Source: Aporhodopirellula rubra
GTDB taxonomy: Bacteria > Planctomycetota > Planctomycetia > Pirellulales > Pirellulaceae
Assembly: GCF_014192335.1 (NCBI RefSeq)
Contig: NZ_JACHXU010000001.1
Location: forward strand, 310,001 to 374,000
Direction: 5' to 3'
Length of the DNA stretch: 64,000 bases
Shown here piece by piece: positions 63,301 through 64,000 of the stretch (its first letter is position 1; every line of letters begins with the position of its first letter). The notes under the pieces are model-generated. The model was not told the DNA's origin, searched no databases, and saw only the letters and a list, made by a program, of their open reading frames with translations. Made by a program: the position numbers and the translations under genes.

Positions 63301-64000
63301 CAAACAAGTGTGTTCGGCGTGTCATCAAGTCGGCGATCTTGGTAAACCGTTTGGTCCTAATTTGTCTGATATCGGTTCGCGTTTCGACGCGGAAAAGATC
63401 ATTCGTTCGATTCTGATGCCTAACGATGAAATCTCAAAAGGCTACGAGACGGTGTTGCTGCTCGACTATGACGGGATCGCCCACACCGGTTTTATCTTGA
63501 AAGAGGACGACGAAAGTATCACGCTCGGAATCGCCAACGGAAAAGAAGAGACGTTGCTGAAAGACGATATCGAATTGCGAAAAGAGATGAATGCGAGTTC
63601 GATGCCCGAGGGGCTTATTAAGACGATCGCACCAATCGAATTTCTCGATTTGTTGACTTATCTGCGTGAGCAAAAAGATGTTCGGCGTGTGACGCAGAGG
63701 GGCAGCAGTCGTCGGCAACAATGGGTGCGAGCGGAGTATCGCGAGGCGCCTCCTTTACGAACCTACGGCGGAACCACCGAAATCTCGCAAGACGCGTGGT
63801 TGATGTTGGGACGCCATTTCCGCGATTCGAATTGGAACGACGAGGCACACCTGTTTCTTTCACCGATCGCACGAACGCAAATGGATTTTGCGTTTCATTC
63901 CGATCACGACGTTTCGCGTCCCTATGTGACGATCCGGTTGTCCGACGTGAAGGAGATTGATCACATGTGGATCCGCAATCGTCTCGGCGGACAGTTCGAC
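60395..64000 (+). CDS. SGNH hydrolase / PVC-type dehydrogenase / CxxCH haem protein (3' end outside window)
   Basis: The frame stays open to the window end: 1202 residues from ATG at 60395 (ATG at 60398 also possible). A signal peptide covers about 1-27. Residues about 45-260 resemble an SGNH hydrolase (IAAVGNSLAERM; INGVHLNEAGDRLF with the late His). A beta-propeller of the planctomycete membrane-bound dehydrogenase type runs about 375-730 (DFRVELFASEREFPELANPNQIAFDAKGRLWVS; EDTDGDGRADK). HEAT-like helices fill 740-900. A single cytochrome-c site Cys973-Ser-Ala-Cys-His starts the PVC haem-binding domain (KQVCSACHQVGDLGKPFGPNLSDIG). A further beta domain begins near 1110. Such proteins are secreted and numerous in this phylum; substrates are unknown. 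Confidence 0.9.
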   Translation, partial: MMTRISRFSVVATLFATFGTSSFLLAIEPVASESSVTNRSDAAASVYPIEPNQRIAAVGNSLAERMNLFGNFETRLHLRNLAEKVRFRNFGWPADEVNIRQRPSSYTNIDDPLLVYSPNLYLCFYGFNESFGGDDPATVDAFVANYRAWISELGSTYTAEGDAARFVLVSPTAFESSGNPLHPDAKQRNASLQVYRDAIEKLAQEDGHRFVDLFTPTVGPFSKSSGLQYTINGVHLNEAGDRLFAKTLDESLFGDEQSVLEVDPRYETVRHWVNDKSWLHQQDYRMLNGWYVYGGRRTWDTETFPTEYRKIRAMVDVRDQYIWDLAAGRPVADEPDDSNTGSVVVPETMFGTRDERFREMREPDELVYPTPEESIEMMKVPEDFRVELFASEREFPELANPNQIAFDAKGRLWVSCMPNYPQWQPGAKRPDDRLLILEDTDGDGRADKSTTFYDKLICPTGFEFFDGGVLVVDEPRILFLKDTDGDDRADEVVQLVDGIATDDTHHAMGAWEYSHGGLLYMLEGISLSTTLETPWGAFRNRNRGGAYVYDPLKMQFRHFVTPGYGNPWCLVFDEWGNAMIGDGTNAKQHWASPLSGKEVETRKTLQPVFDNEGMRPAVGNEFLLSRHLPESMQGQFIYACVINMHGMPRFSLRDEEGTAGMTGERIDDLLSSTDMMFRPVDPKIGPDGAIWFGDWCNALIGHMQYSQRDPNRDHSHGRVFRMVYTKKPLLDVIDLGTQTVAELLDLLLVPELRTRYRVRREIRERSKEDVFAAVREWIDDTDDPLRLCEAMWIQESFRGVDPGLIERIMRSDGFHARAAAVHVVSNELDRIGNAQQILTAAVSDPHPRVRLEAVRGLSFFGNEDAMVAALSVTESPMDYWIEYTLEHTLHAFEPIWSGRTQDDDFLTSASESQKAYFGRYLKMTGPGAAAVVPLEIADDGDADPAKREAAIRELARVGGGDDKRGEGVFKQVCSACHQVGDLGKPFGPNLSDIGSRFDAEKIIRSILMPNDEISKGYETVLLLDYDGIAHTGFILKEDDESITLGIANGKEETLLKDDIELRKEMNASSMPEGLIKTIAPIEFLDLLTYLREQKDVRRVTQRGSSRRQQWVRAEYREAPPLRTYGGTTEISQDAWLMLGRHFRDSNWNDEAHLFLSPIARTQMDFAFHSDHDVSRPYVTIRLSDVKEIDHMWIRNRLGGQFD

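Overview
The window looks like a chromosomal segment of a planctomycete, most likely of the Pirellulaceae (Rhodopirellula-like). Markers are three DUF1559 prepilin-like proteins, a YTV-repeat wall protein, a PVC-type dehydrogenase/CxxCH haem protein, two ECF sigma factors with partner genes, multi-domain Ser/Thr kinases, a caspase-like protease behind a beta-propeller, and frequent GTG/TTG starts. Genes lie on both strands with short operons. I found no tRNA, rRNA, CRISPR array, insertion sequence or prophage.

Layout. 1-9.7 kb: the end of a WD40-PDZ-caspase protein, an ECF sigma factor with a translationally coupled small protein, a CHASE-PAS histidine kinase with a single-domain response regulator, a membrane-anchored EEP phosphatase/nuclease, and the YTV-repeat protein with a strong terminator. 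9.9-14.4 kb: an RbsA-type ABC ATPase diverges from a YgaV-like ArsR repressor, a YgaP-like membrane rhodanese and a CoA-disulfide reductase-rhodanese fusion; a perfect 8-8-8 inverted repeat lies in the shared promoter region. 14.6-23.3 kb: sucC-sucD, metY followed by a metX-metW fusion on the minus strand, upp and a Ser/Thr kinase.

23.5-33.1 kb is the most distinctive block. An ECF sigma factor, a FecR/LamG protein and a GH97 glycosidase on the minus strand are flanked on both sides by plus-strand DUF1559 genes, each with a tiny lipoprotein gene. The FecR gene has an apparent one-base frameshift in an A5 tract just after a well-placed start that overlaps the sigma stop codon. A third DUF1559-lipoprotein pair, fused by a 4-nt overlap, lies at 58.6-60.1 kb.

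33.4-46.7 kb holds a metallophosphoesterase, an EamA exporter, a coproheme decarboxylase, a PP2C/kinase pair, a CelD-type acetyltransferase, a PQQ-type beta-propeller, a repeat/PDZ protein, a small WYL protein and two coupled hypotheticals. 46.7-52.1 kb is a housekeeping run: sugar isomerase, DAHP synthase, tpiA, secG, yicC, gmk, rpoZ, ended by a strong terminator. 52.2-58.3 kb holds a TSUP permease, deoC, radC, a HIT protein, a Cys/Gly-rich secreted protein and an ABC exporter. The window ends inside a very large SGNH/PVC-dehydrogenase/cytochrome protein.

Themes: sulfur handling (persulfide operon, methionine sulfhydrylation route, TSUP permease), envelope proteins rich in Cys/Gly, and surface or periplasmic carbohydrate processing under ECF control. 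All functions come from reading motifs and architecture by eye; no database search was run.
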